This document shows, piece after piece, positions 48,844-55,956 of a DNA stretch of 55,956 nucleotides (position 1 is the first letter of the stretch; each line of letters starts with the position of its first letter). Origin of the DNA: Alphaproteobacteria bacterium. Lineage in GTDB: Bacteria; Pseudomonadota; Alphaproteobacteria; Rhizobiales; Xanthobacteraceae. Made by a program: the position numbers and the translations under genes. Under the pieces are notes generated by a model. It was not told the DNA's origin, made no database searches, and saw only the letters and a program-made list of their open reading frames with translations. The stretch spans positions 1 through 55,956 of the forward strand of contig VBAH01000044.1 in the NCBI GenBank assembly GCA_005884685.1, written 5' to 3'.

Positions 48844-50616
48844 TCAAATCTTATAGGCCGTGCGGAACCCGCCCCAATGCTTGCCGAACACGCGCACGGG
48901 CGCGTCGATCTCGCGCATCATCACCACGACGCCGTTGCCCATTTCGCGCGCGTAGCTCTGGATCAGATACGGCCGCACATTGCGCGCCGCGCTCAAGCCG
49001 GCGCGATCGTCGAAGATGCGCCGGTTGCGGCAATTCGCTGTGTTCCAGGCGACATCATCTGCCCGCTGCGGCCTGGAATAGATTCTGTTGTGCACCGGCA
49101 GATAGCCGTTGCGGTCGACGGCAGCGCAGAAAACCATGCGCTCGTCGTCGGCGAGCAGCGGTTCCTGGATCTCCGGCAGCAGCCGTTCCAGCAGATCGAG
49201 CGATGGCGTGCGGAACTGAACCGGGTTGCTGCCCTCGATCGGCGCGTAGTTGGTGTCGAACAGCGTCTCGCGGGTCAACTTGCCGGCGTCGACCGCTTCC
49301 TCCAGCGCCATCGAGATCATGGCTGCCGTATCGACTGCGCGGTCGACAAAGCCCTGGTTCTCCGCGCGGATTGCCGCAAGGCGCTCGTGCAGCGCGTTCT
49401 GCGCTCCCCCTTCGAGCGACGTGAATTCGACATGCAGGCCGAGCGACGAGCGTCCGACAATGCGCGCCCGCGCGCGGCCGATGCCCGAGAGATCGGCGTC
49501 GACCGCCGCGCCGACCGCGAGATTTTCGCCATCGTCGCTGCGCACCAGCATTCCGCCCTCGGACAGGTCCGCCGTGTGCCCGCGCACCTCGCGGCCGCCC
49601 TGGCGCAGCGCTACGGTCAAGTCGCACGGCAGCCGATCATGGCGGCGCCGGTCGCCGATCTCGGTCTGGCGCAGGAAGGTGACGAAGCGGGTCTGCAGCT
49701 TGCCCGCGAGGTTCGCGGCATCCTGACCGGAGCGGTCGATGGCCGCGCCGCTCTGCTCGGCACGCGCGGAGGCCGCCTTGATCTCCGAGGCGCTCTCCGC
49801 CACCGAACTGACGAAGCGTGAAGAATCGGCCGCGCTGCGCGAAAGCTCGCCGGTCGTCGTGATCTGCTCCTCGATGGCGCCGGCGATTGCCGCGAAGACC
49901 GGCCTGATCGCCGCAATCGCCGTCATGATGCGGTTCACCGCCGCGATCGACACCTGCGCGTCGCGCTGCAACTGGTCGATCTTGCGGCCGATCTCCTCGG
50001 TGGCGTTCTGGGTTGCGCTCGAGAGTGCCTTCACCTCGCTCGCCACCACGGCAAAGCCGCGGCCCGCGTCGCCCGCGCGCACCGCCTCGATCGTGGCGTT
50101 CAATGCCAGCAGGTTGGTCTGCTTGGCGATCGCCGAGATCAGGCTCACCACATTGCCGATCTCGGCCGACGAGGCCTTCAGACCGTCGACGCTTTGTCCC
50201 GCCGCCGCCGCAGCATGACCTGCATCGTCGGTCAGTATGCCGGCTTCGCGCACCTGCCGGCCGATCTCGCCGGAAGACTGTGCGAACTGCTCGGTTGCCG
50301 CGGCGAGGTGCGTCGCGTTTTCGGTGGCATTGCCCGAGAGCGCCGCGAGCGAATCGCTCTGCTTGTGAATCACGCCGAGGACCTCGGCAGTCGTGCGCGT
50401 GCCGGTACGCACCGCATCCGAGGCGCGCTGAACGTCGCGGATCATCGCCGCGAGGTCCGTCTCGATCAGGTCGATGGTTTCCCGGATCGCGGCCATGCGG
50501 GTCTGCGATTGATCGTCTGCCGGCTCAGGCACCGACGCGGGCGCCTCGGTTACGGGCAGCGCGGCGCGGTCGTCGGCAGGGCGGCGGCTGAGAAAGTCCA
50601 GAATGTTGGGGAGCAT
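48844..50616 (-). CDS. Soluble methyl-accepting chemotaxis protein with PilZ and C-terminal sensor-like domain
   Basis: This 590-residue protein has no membrane helix, so it is a cytoplasmic receptor. The MCP signalling region comes first (about 50-310), with '[20 protein letters not shown]' and '[15 protein letters not shown]'. A PilZ domain follows (about 325-420) with 'RRHDRLPC' (RxxxR) and 'DLSEGG' (DxSxxG). The C-terminal about 150 residues ('[20 protein letters not shown]', '[13 protein letters not shown]') match a ligand-sensing-type tail I know from alphaproteobacterial MCPs. Signalling before sensing is the reverse of the usual order. Confidence 0.9.
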   Translation of the reverse strand: MLPNILDFLSRRPADDRAALPVTEAPASVPEPADDQSQTRMAAIRETIDLIETDLAAMIRDVQRASDAVRTGTRTTAEVLGVIHKQSDSLAALSGNATENATHLAAATEQFAQSSGEIGRQVREAGILTDDAGHAAAAAGQSVDGLKASSAEIGNVVSLISAIAKQTNLLALNATIEAVRAGDAGRGFAVVASEVKALSSATQNATEEIGRKIDQLQRDAQVSIAAVNRIMTAIAAIRPVFAAIAGAIEEQITTTGELSRSAADSSRFVSSVAESASEIKAASARAEQSGAAIDRSGQDAANLAGKLQTRFVTFLRQTEIGDRRRHDRLPCDLTVALRQGGREVRGHTADLSEGGMLVRSDDGENLAVGAAVDADLSGIGRARARIVGRSSLGLHVEFTSLEGGAQNALHERLAAIRAENQGFVDRAVDTAAMISMALEEAVDAGKLTRETLFDTNYAPIEGSNPVQFRTPSLDLLERLLPEIQEPLLADDERMVFCAAVDRNGYLPVHNRIYSRPQRADDVAWNTANCRNRRIFDDRAGLSAARNVRPYLIQSYAREMGNGVVVMMREIDAPVRVFGKHWGGFRTAYKI

Positions 50617-50721
50617 GAATGGTACCGGCAGCGGGCCATGACGGAGCGTTTGCTTCGCGCCAGCGCCGGTTATCTGCGTAAACGCTTACCTAATGGTTAA
50701 GCCAAGCTTAAGGCCGGCGCG

Positions 50722-51405
50722 TCAGGCCCGCGCAGTGACCAGTGCCATCACGGCCTCCGGCAGCGCGTCGAAATGGCTGATCAGCCGGTCCGCACCGAGC
50801 TTGGCCGCAGGAATGTCGGTGTAGCCGAAATCGACCGCGATCACCGGCACGGCGGCAGCGCGCGCGGTCGCCACATCCGTCATCGAGTCGCCGACCATCA
50901 CGGCGTGGCCGGTGTCGCCGCCCGCGCGCGCGATGGTGAGGCGGAGCATGTCCGGGTCCGGCTTGCGCATCGCGAAGGTATCCTGTCCGCAGATGGCCAC
51001 GAAGCGTTGCGCGAGACCGAGCTCCTTGAGCAGCTTGACCGCGAGCCATTCGAGCTTGTTGGTGCACACGGCAAGCCGGCAGCCGTGTTCGGCCAACGCA
51101 TCGAGCGCGCGCTCCAGCCCCGGGAAGGGCCGTGAGTGCTGCGCGATCCGCGGCGCGTAAACCTCGATATATTCGGCGTAAAGCCGATCGATCTCCGTTG
51201 CCGAAACCTGCACGCGCTGGGCGGCAAGTCCGCGCTGCAACAGCGGCTTGACCCCGCCGCCGATCATCGGGCGCGCCTCATCGAACGCGACGGGTGCAAT
51301 GTCGTGACGCGACAGAATGAGGTTGAGCGTGTCGATCAGGTCGGGCGCGGTATCGATCAGGGTCCCGTCGAGGTCGAACACAACAGTGGGGGAGGGCATT
51401 GCCAA
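50722..51405 (-). CDS. gph: Phosphoglycolate phosphatase (HAD superfamily)
   Basis: This 227-residue HAD hydrolase would remove phosphate from 2-phosphoglycolate. Motif I is 'VVFDLDGTLIDT' (D11 nucleophile, D13), motif II is 'LAVCTNKLEW', and motif III/IV has 'KPDPDMLR' and 'MVGDSMTDV'. The cap domain lies between motifs I and II, as in Gph. ATG 51405 and ATG 51399 are both possible. It is divergent from rpiA, and phosphoglycolate salvage next to pentose-phosphate genes is common in this order. Confidence 0.92.
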   Translation of the reverse strand: MAMPSPTVVFDLDGTLIDTAPDLIDTLNLILSRHDIAPVAFDEARPMIGGGVKPLLQRGLAAQRVQVSATEIDRLYAEYIEVYAPRIAQHSRPFPGLERALDALAEHGCRLAVCTNKLEWLAVKLLKELGLAQRFVAICGQDTFAMRKPDPDMLRLTIARAGGDTGHAVMVGDSMTDVATARAAAVPVIAVDFGYTDIPAAKLGADRLISHFDALPEAVMALVTARA

Positions 51406-51550
51406 GCGCTAGCGCGCTGCCGGAAGCGAGGCAAGGCGGGAAGGCGCTGGCGCCGCAGCGTAGCAACACCTATTTTCCATGCCTTGCGGCGGCCGACGGT
51501 GCCCGCTATGGGCATCCGATCTGCCCAAACCCGCGAGTTGCTTCTCCCCC

Positions 51551-52249
51551 ATGGACGCCGAGACCTACAAACGCGAAGCCGCTGCCGGCGCGCTCGATTT
51601 CGTCGAGCCCGGCATGCGGCTCGGTCTCGGTACCGGCTCGACCGCCCGGCCGTTTGTCGAATTGCTCGGCCAGCGCGTGCGGGCCGGACTCGACGTGATC
51701 GCGGTGCCAACCTCGGAAGCAACGCGCGCGCAGGCCGAGGCGTGCGGCATTCCGCTCACCACCCTCGACGAGACGCCTGAGCTCGATCTGACCATCGACG
51801 GCGCTGACGAGATTTCGCCCGATCTCACGCTGATCAAAGGCGGCGGCGGCGCGCTGTTGCGCGAGAAGATCGTCGCATCCGCATCGGCGCGCATGATCGT
51901 GATCGCCGATGAGTCCAAGTGGGTCGCGATGCTCGGCCAGTTTGCGCTGCCTATCGAGGTCGTGCCGTTCGGGCTTGCGGCCACCAAGCGCGCTGTCGAG
52001 GCCGCGACGGTAGCCTCCGGCTGTCCCGGGCCGATCTCGCTGCGGCGCGACAAGGCCGGCCGCACTTTCGTCACGGACGGAGGTCATTTCATCCTCGATG
52101 CCGCCTTGCAGCGGATTCCCGATCCGCGCTTCCTCGCCGAGCGGCTGGTGGCTATTCCGGGGGTGGTTGAACACGGGCTTTTCATCGGGCTCGCAAATGC
52201 GGCCGTGATCGCCGGGCCGGAAGGCCGGCGCATCGTCGAGCGGCCGTGA
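51551..52249 (+). CDS. rpiA: Ribose-5-phosphate isomerase A
   Basis: This 232-residue enzyme interconverts ribose-5-phosphate and ribulose-5-phosphate. '[16 protein letters not shown]' is the phosphate-binding loop, '[20 protein letters not shown]' has the catalytic Asp and Lys region, and '[19 protein letters not shown]' follows. The start at ATG 51551 removes a non-conserved extension. It begins a three-gene run with the DUF2059 gene (22-base gap) and gor. Confidence 0.96.
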   Translation: MDAETYKREAAAGALDFVEPGMRLGLGTGSTARPFVELLGQRVRAGLDVIAVPTSEATRAQAEACGIPLTTLDETPELDLTIDGADEISPDLTLIKGGGGALLREKIVASASARMIVIADESKWVAMLGQFALPIEVVPFGLAATKRAVEAATVASGCPGPISLRRDKAGRTFVTDGGHFILDAALQRIPDPRFLAERLVAIPGVVEHGLFIGLANAAVIAGPEGRRIVERP

Positions 52250-52271
52250 CACGAAACAGGAAGGATCGATC

Positions 52272-52775
52272 ATGAACGCCAAATCTCTCGTCCGGCTCGC
52301 GCCCGTCGTGCTCGCGTGCCAGTTGCTCGCCGCTGCGGCGCTTGCACAGCAGCCGAGCGCGGCTGCCGTTGCGCTCGGGCGCGACCTGGTGGAGGCCAAA
52401 GGGGCCAACGCGATGTTCGAGCCGATCCTCATCAGCGTGATCGAACAGACCAAAGGTGCGCTGCTGCAAACCAATCCGCAGTTGGCGAAGGACCTCAACG
52501 ACGTGGCGAACCAGCTGCGCACCGAGCTGGCGCCGCGCCGCGCCGAGATCATCAACGAGGCCGGCAAATTCTACGCCACAGCGTTCACGGAAGCCGAGCT
52601 CAAGGATTTGGTCGCCTTCTACAAATCGCCCATTGGCAAAAAGATGCAGGAGCGCGAGCCGGGCGTGCTCGATCAGACGTTCAACTTCGTGCAGCAGCAA
52701 TGGGGGCCGCGCGTTGGCGAAGAGGTGATGAACCGCTTCCGCGCCGAGATGAAGAAGAAGGGCCACAACCTCTAG
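52272..52775 (+). CDS. DUF2059 exported protein
   Basis: This 167-residue protein has a signal peptide, 'MNAKSLVRLAPVVLACQLLA', ending at ALA-Q. It contains the DUF2059 helical core: 'FEPILISVIEQTKGALLQTN', 'EAGKFYATAFTEAELKDLV' and 'FYKSPIGKKMQEREPGV'. The family's function is not established. AGGAAGGATC precedes the ATG. Its place between rpiA and gor is conserved in related genomes from memory, suggesting co-expression. Confidence 0.9.
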   Translation: MNAKSLVRLAPVVLACQLLAAAALAQQPSAAAVALGRDLVEAKGANAMFEPILISVIEQTKGALLQTNPQLAKDLNDVANQLRTELAPRRAEIINEAGKFYATAFTEAELKDLVAFYKSPIGKKMQEREPGVLDQTFNFVQQQWGPRVGEEVMNRFRAEMKKKGHNL

Positions 52776-52785
52776 AGCCGGCGCG

Positions 52786-54171
52786 ATGGCCGACTACGAC
52801 ACCGATCTGTTCGTCATCGGCGGCGGCTCCGGCGGCGTGCGCGCCGCGCGCATTGCGGCCGGATATGGCGCACGCGTCATGCTGGCGGAGGAATACCGCG
52901 TCGGCGGCACCTGCGTGATCCGCGGCTGCGTGCCGAAGAAGCTGCTGGTCTACGCCTCGCGCTTCGGAAGCGAGTTCGAGAAGGCGAGAGGCTACGGCTG
53001 GACTTCCGGCCAACCCGCGTTCGACTGGGCGACCCTGATCGCCAACAAGGACGTCGAGATCGCACGCCTGGAGGCGGCCTATACGGCGAACCTCACGCGC
53101 GCAAACGTGACCATCCTCAAGACGCGCGCGGTCATCGAAGACTCCCATACGGTCCGGCTGCTGGCCGGCGACCGGCGCATCCGCGCAAAACACATCCTGA
53201 TCGCGACCGGCGCCTGGCCCGGCATGGGCACCGGCATCGCCGGCATCGAGCACGTGATCTCGTCGAACGAGGCGTTCCACCTCACCGAGTTGCCGAAGCG
53301 CGTTCTGGTCCAGGGCGGCGGCTACATCGCGGTCGAGTTCGCCTGCATCTTTGCCGGGCTCGGTTCGGACGTGACGCTGGTCTATCGCGGCGAGAACATT
53401 TTGCGCGGCTTCGATGACGACGTGCGCGCACATCTGCGCGCCGAGATGGAGCGGCGCGGCATCAAGGTCATCTGCAAGCGCATCGTGGAGGCGGTCGAGC
53501 AGGTCGATCACGGCCTGTGCGTTGAGCTGTCGGATCATGACGATATCATCGTCGACACCGTGATGTTTGCGACCGGGCGGCGGCCGAACATTGCGGGTCT
53601 CGGGCTCGAGGCCGCCGGCGTGCGTCTGAATGACAAAGGCGCGGTCGAGGTCGACGCCTACTCGCGCACATCGGTGCCGCACATTTACGCGGTCGGCGAC
53701 GTCACCGACCGTCTCGCACTCACGCCGGTCGCGATCCGCGAGGGTCACGCATTGGCCGACACGGTATTCGGCGGCAAGCCGACTGCGGTGGACCATGCTT
53801 ATGTGCCGACCGCCGTCTTTTCCGAGCCGGAGGTCGGCGTCATAGGCCTGACCGAGACACAGGCGCGCGAACGCTTCCACCGGGTCGATATTTACAAAAC
53901 GACCTTCCGTCCGATGAAGACGGCATTTCTCGGCAGCGAGGCGCGGATGCTGATGAAGCTCATCGTCGACGGCGCGAGCGATCGCGTCGTCGGTTGTCAC
54001 ATCGTCGGGCCGGACGCCGCCGAGATCATCCAGGCGCTCGGCGTCGCGGTCAAAATGGGCGCAACGAAAGCGGACTTCGACGCCACGATGGCCGTGCATC
54101 CGACCGTCGGCGAAGAGTTCGTCACCATGCGCACGATGACCGCGAGTCATGTGCGCGAGGCGGCGGGGTAG
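52786..54171 (+). CDS. gor: Glutathione-disulfide reductase
   Basis: This 461-residue NADPH flavoenzyme keeps glutathione reduced. The FAD motif is '[20 protein letters not shown]', and the redox-active pair is C43-C48 in '[13 protein letters not shown]'. The NADPH-binding segment is '[13 protein letters not shown]'. The C-terminal '[13 protein letters not shown]' carries the catalytic His-Glu. It is the third gene of the rpiA run, 10 bases after the DUF2059 stop. The GST at 24481 would use its product. Confidence 0.96.
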   Translation: MADYDTDLFVIGGGSGGVRAARIAAGYGARVMLAEEYRVGGTCVIRGCVPKKLLVYASRFGSEFEKARGYGWTSGQPAFDWATLIANKDVEIARLEAAYTANLTRANVTILKTRAVIEDSHTVRLLAGDRRIRAKHILIATGAWPGMGTGIAGIEHVISSNEAFHLTELPKRVLVQGGGYIAVEFACIFAGLGSDVTLVYRGENILRGFDDDVRAHLRAEMERRGIKVICKRIVEAVEQVDHGLCVELSDHDDIIVDTVMFATGRRPNIAGLGLEAAGVRLNDKGAVEVDAYSRTSVPHIYAVGDVTDRLALTPVAIREGHALADTVFGGKPTAVDHAYVPTAVFSEPEVGVIGLTETQARERFHRVDIYKTTFRPMKTAFLGSEARMLMKLIVDGASDRVVGCHIVGPDAAEIIQALGVAVKMGATKADFDATMAVHPTVGEEFVTMRTMTASHVREAAG

Positions 54172-54173
54172 AT

Positions 54174-55334
54174 TCAGGCGTCGTGGCGCGAGGGACGCTG
54201 CCACAGCCGCCAGACGATGAAGATGACGAACGCGACGTGGAACGCGGCGTTGTGGATGAACAGCGCCTGCGGGCCGATCCACCCCATCATCCAGGCCGCG
54301 GTGGTCGGGCCGACGATCGCGCCGATCGTGTAGGACAGCAACAGTCCGGTGGAGACCTCGACGGCGTTCTCGCGTCCTCCGAGGTCCTGGGCGTGGCTCG
54401 AGGCGAGCGGATAGAGCACCAGCGCGGAAGCGCCTATGCAAGCCGCAAGGGCGATCACCACCCAGGCATTGCTCTTGGCCCAGAACACCAGCGCGCTCTG
54501 CGCCGTGATCGCGATGCCGACCGCGACCAGCATCATGTGGCGGCGATCACTGCGGTCGGCGAGGCGGCCGACCGGCCATTGCACCAGCGCGGCACCGACG
54601 ATTGCGGCGGTCATGAAGCTCGCAACGCCGCCGGCCGAAAGGCCGCTGCGCTCGGCGAACACCGGCGCAAGCGACCAGAACGTTCCGTTGGCGATGCCCG
54701 AGACGAGCGCGCCGACGACCCCGACCGGCGAAATGCGAAACAGCCAGCCGAGGCGCAGCCGCGGGACCGGGGGCGGCTCGGGCGGATCGGTGCGCGTCTG
54801 CGCGAGCGGCAGCACCGAGAGCGCGAGCGCCGCCGCGACGATCGAGAATGCCACATACGAAGCCGGATTGATGAAGCGGATCGCCTGCTGCCCCGTCGCG
54901 CTGCCCGCATAGTGGACGATCTGGTAGAGCGCGAGCACGCGGCCGCGCACCACATTCTCGGCCTTGTCGTGCATCCAGCTCTCGATCGTGGCGTAGAGGC
55001 CCGCAAAGCAGAACCCCGTCACGGCGCGGATCAGGGCCCATGCGGCCGGATCGACGAAAACCGGATGCGCCAGCGTCGTCACCGTCGCGATCGCGACGAA
55101 TGCGGCAAATGCCCTTATGTGCCCCGCATGCGCGATGATGCGCGGCGCCGCGAGGCAGCCGACGAACATGCCGATGAAGTAGGCCGACCCGATCAGTCCG
55201 ATCGACAGCGGCGGGAAGGCGGCTGCCGTCGCGCTGAGCGGGATCAGTGTGTTGGACAGCCCATTGCCGGCGATCAGAATGAAGACCGCGGCAAGCAACG
55301 ATGTGACCTGGGCGTAGGCGGGATGGAGGGGCAT
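54174..55334 (-). CDS. MFS transporter, YcaD-like
   Basis: This 386-residue protein has twelve membrane helices. The segment '[20 protein letters not shown]' after helix 4 resembles the YcaD branch of the major facilitator superfamily, and '[20 protein letters not shown]' begins the first helix pair. The substrate is unknown. It is convergent with gor (2 bases between stops). A palindromic repeat lies upstream of its start. Confidence 0.9.
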   Translation of the reverse strand: MPLHPAYAQVTSLLAAVFILIAGNGLSNTLIPLSATAAAFPPLSIGLIGSAYFIGMFVGCLAAPRIIAHAGHIRAFAAFVAIATVTTLAHPVFVDPAAWALIRAVTGFCFAGLYATIESWMHDKAENVVRGRVLALYQIVHYAGSATGQQAIRFINPASYVAFSIVAAALALSVLPLAQTRTDPPEPPPVPRLRLGWLFRISPVGVVGALVSGIANGTFWSLAPVFAERSGLSAGGVASFMTAAIVGAALVQWPVGRLADRSDRRHMMLVAVGIAITAQSALVFWAKSNAWVVIALAACIGASALVLYPLASSHAQDLGGRENAVEVSTGLLLSYTIGAIVGPTTAAWMMGWIGPQALFIHNAAFHVAFVIFIVWRLWQRPSRHDA

Positions 55335-55345
55335 GGAGCTCAGTT

Positions 55346-55456
55346 GTCATCCCGGCCGAGCGGAGCGAGAGCCGGGACCCACCTTTCCTGTACTGATTTG
55401 ATCGGTGCGTGGGAACCATGGATCCCGGATAGCCGCGATGCGGCTTCTGGGATGAC
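55346..55456. repeat. 111-bp palindromic intergenic repeat (REP-like)
   Basis: The outer arms GTCATCCC (55346-55353) and GGGATGAC (55449-55456) are exact reverse complements. Inside are GGGACCCACC, GGATCCCGG and GCCGCGATGCGGC. This is a second palindrome type, different from the one at 17144, and it fills the gap between the MFS and DAHP synthase starts. Confidence 0.75.
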
Positions 55457-55505
55457 AGCCGACTCGACGCTCGTGTATAAGCCCCGGCAATCGCAGGAGT
55501 TTGTC

Positions 55506-55956
55506 ATGCCCGAGCGTTGGACCCCGGATAGCTGGCGGGGAAAGCCGATCGTCCAGGTGCCGGAATACCCGGAAGCCGCGAAGCTCGCCGCCGTGGAGAC
55601 GCAGCTTGCGTCGTTTCCGCCGCTGGTGTTCGCCGGCGAGGCGCGCAACCTGAAGAAGGCGCTCGCGCGGGTCGCTGCCGGCGATGCTTTTTTGCTGCAA
55701 GGCGGCGATTGCGCCGAGAGCTTCGAGGACCACAGCGCGAACTCGATTCGCGACTTCTTCCGCGTGTTTCTGCAGATGGCGGTGGTGCTCACCTTCGCGG
55801 CCGCTTCGCCGGTGGTGAAGGTCGGCCGCATTGCGGGCCAGTTCGCCAAGCCGCGTTCTTCGCCGATGGAGAAGCGTGGCGGCGTGGAGCTGCCGAGCTA
55901 TCGCGGCGACATCGTCAACGGAGCAGAGTTCACCAAGGACGCGCGCACGCCCGATC
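55506..55956 (+). CDS. Class II 3-deoxy-7-phosphoheptulonate (DAHP) synthase, N-terminal part
   Basis: The gene runs off the right edge after about 150 codons. The product starts '[20 protein letters not shown]' and has '[20 protein letters not shown]', '[18 protein letters not shown]' (with the metal-binding Cys) and '[18 protein letters not shown]'. These are all hallmarks of the plant-like class II enzyme that starts the shikimate pathway from PEP and erythrose-4-phosphate. CAGGAG lies 7-12 bases before the ATG. Nearby rpiA belongs to the route that supplies erythrose-4-phosphate. Confidence 0.96.
   Translation, partial: MPERWTPDSWRGKPIVQVPEYPEAAKLAAVETQLASFPPLVFAGEARNLKKALARVAAGDAFLLQGGDCAESFEDHSANSIRDFFRVFLQMAVVLTFAAASPVVKVGRIAGQFAKPRSSPMEKRGGVELPSYRGDIVNGAEFTKDARTPD

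Overview
This is a GC-rich, densely coded chromosomal segment with no phage, insertion sequence, CRISPR array or plasmid gene. Several features point to an alphaproteobacterium of the order Hyphomicrobiales (Rhizobiales), probably near Nitrobacteraceae/Xanthobacteraceae: PleC/PdhS-like histidine kinases, the glnE neighbourhood (degP, two-component pair, glnE, PAS kinase, pepN), the rpiA-DUF2059-gor run, TakP-type TRAP binding proteins, and a 41-residue 'KGQMRSNKEKKKPKAD' protein. This placement is inferred from gene content, not from a marker-gene search. No gene-free stretch exceeds 300 bases. The longest gaps (657-940, 38947-39241, 47893-48116) hold hairpins, a divergent promoter region and the approach to a tRNA gene.

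Layout. 1-3077: end of a DegP-type protease, a terminator cluster, and an OmpR-type regulator with its histidine kinase. 3080-3967: an arsR-arsI organoarsenical-resistance pair with its own operator, sitting between the kinase and glnE. 4057-12269: glnE, a PAS histidine kinase and aminopeptidase N. 12384-19821: an orphan tricarboxylate-type binding protein, a three-domain CDF metal transporter, three small-molecule enzymes (nitronate monooxygenase, luciferase-like monooxygenase, cyclase) and a YadGH-like ABC exporter. 19959-25833: dusA, a TauE-type exporter, a membrane aspartic protease, DUF1289, a DivJ/PleC-like kinase, a GST and an MBL hydrolase. 25941-28747: a caspase-fold protein with a polyproline tail and two very small genes. 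28823-32644: a beta-hydroxyacid dehydrogenase, Mrp, an orphan RHH protein and an unknown membrane protein. 32785-38946: three tandem TRAP binding proteins, each closed by its own terminator, facing the DctM and DctQ membrane subunits. 39242-50616: two chemoreceptors with PilZ domains, a DMT transporter, moaA, a VWA/trypsin-fold protein, a DUF4344 peptidase, an L,D-transpeptidase, tRNA-Val and a lipoprotein. 50722-55956: gph, rpiA, DUF2059, gor, an MFS transporter and the start of a class II DAHP synthase.

The most unusual finding is two large proteins that keep a protease fold but have lost the catalytic residues. One is a caspase homologue with His to Tyr and Cys to Thr. The other is a trypsin/lysyl-endopeptidase-like domain with His to Gln and Ser to Leu, fused to an intact VWA domain and an Ig/filamin-like tail. 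Also worth a second look are the arsR-arsI pair with its long inverted-repeat operator, the three TakP paralogues that differ in conserved motifs, two MCP-PilZ fusions, a CDF transporter with three C-terminal domains, and a 21-bp tandem repeat inside a histidine-kinase ATP-binding domain.
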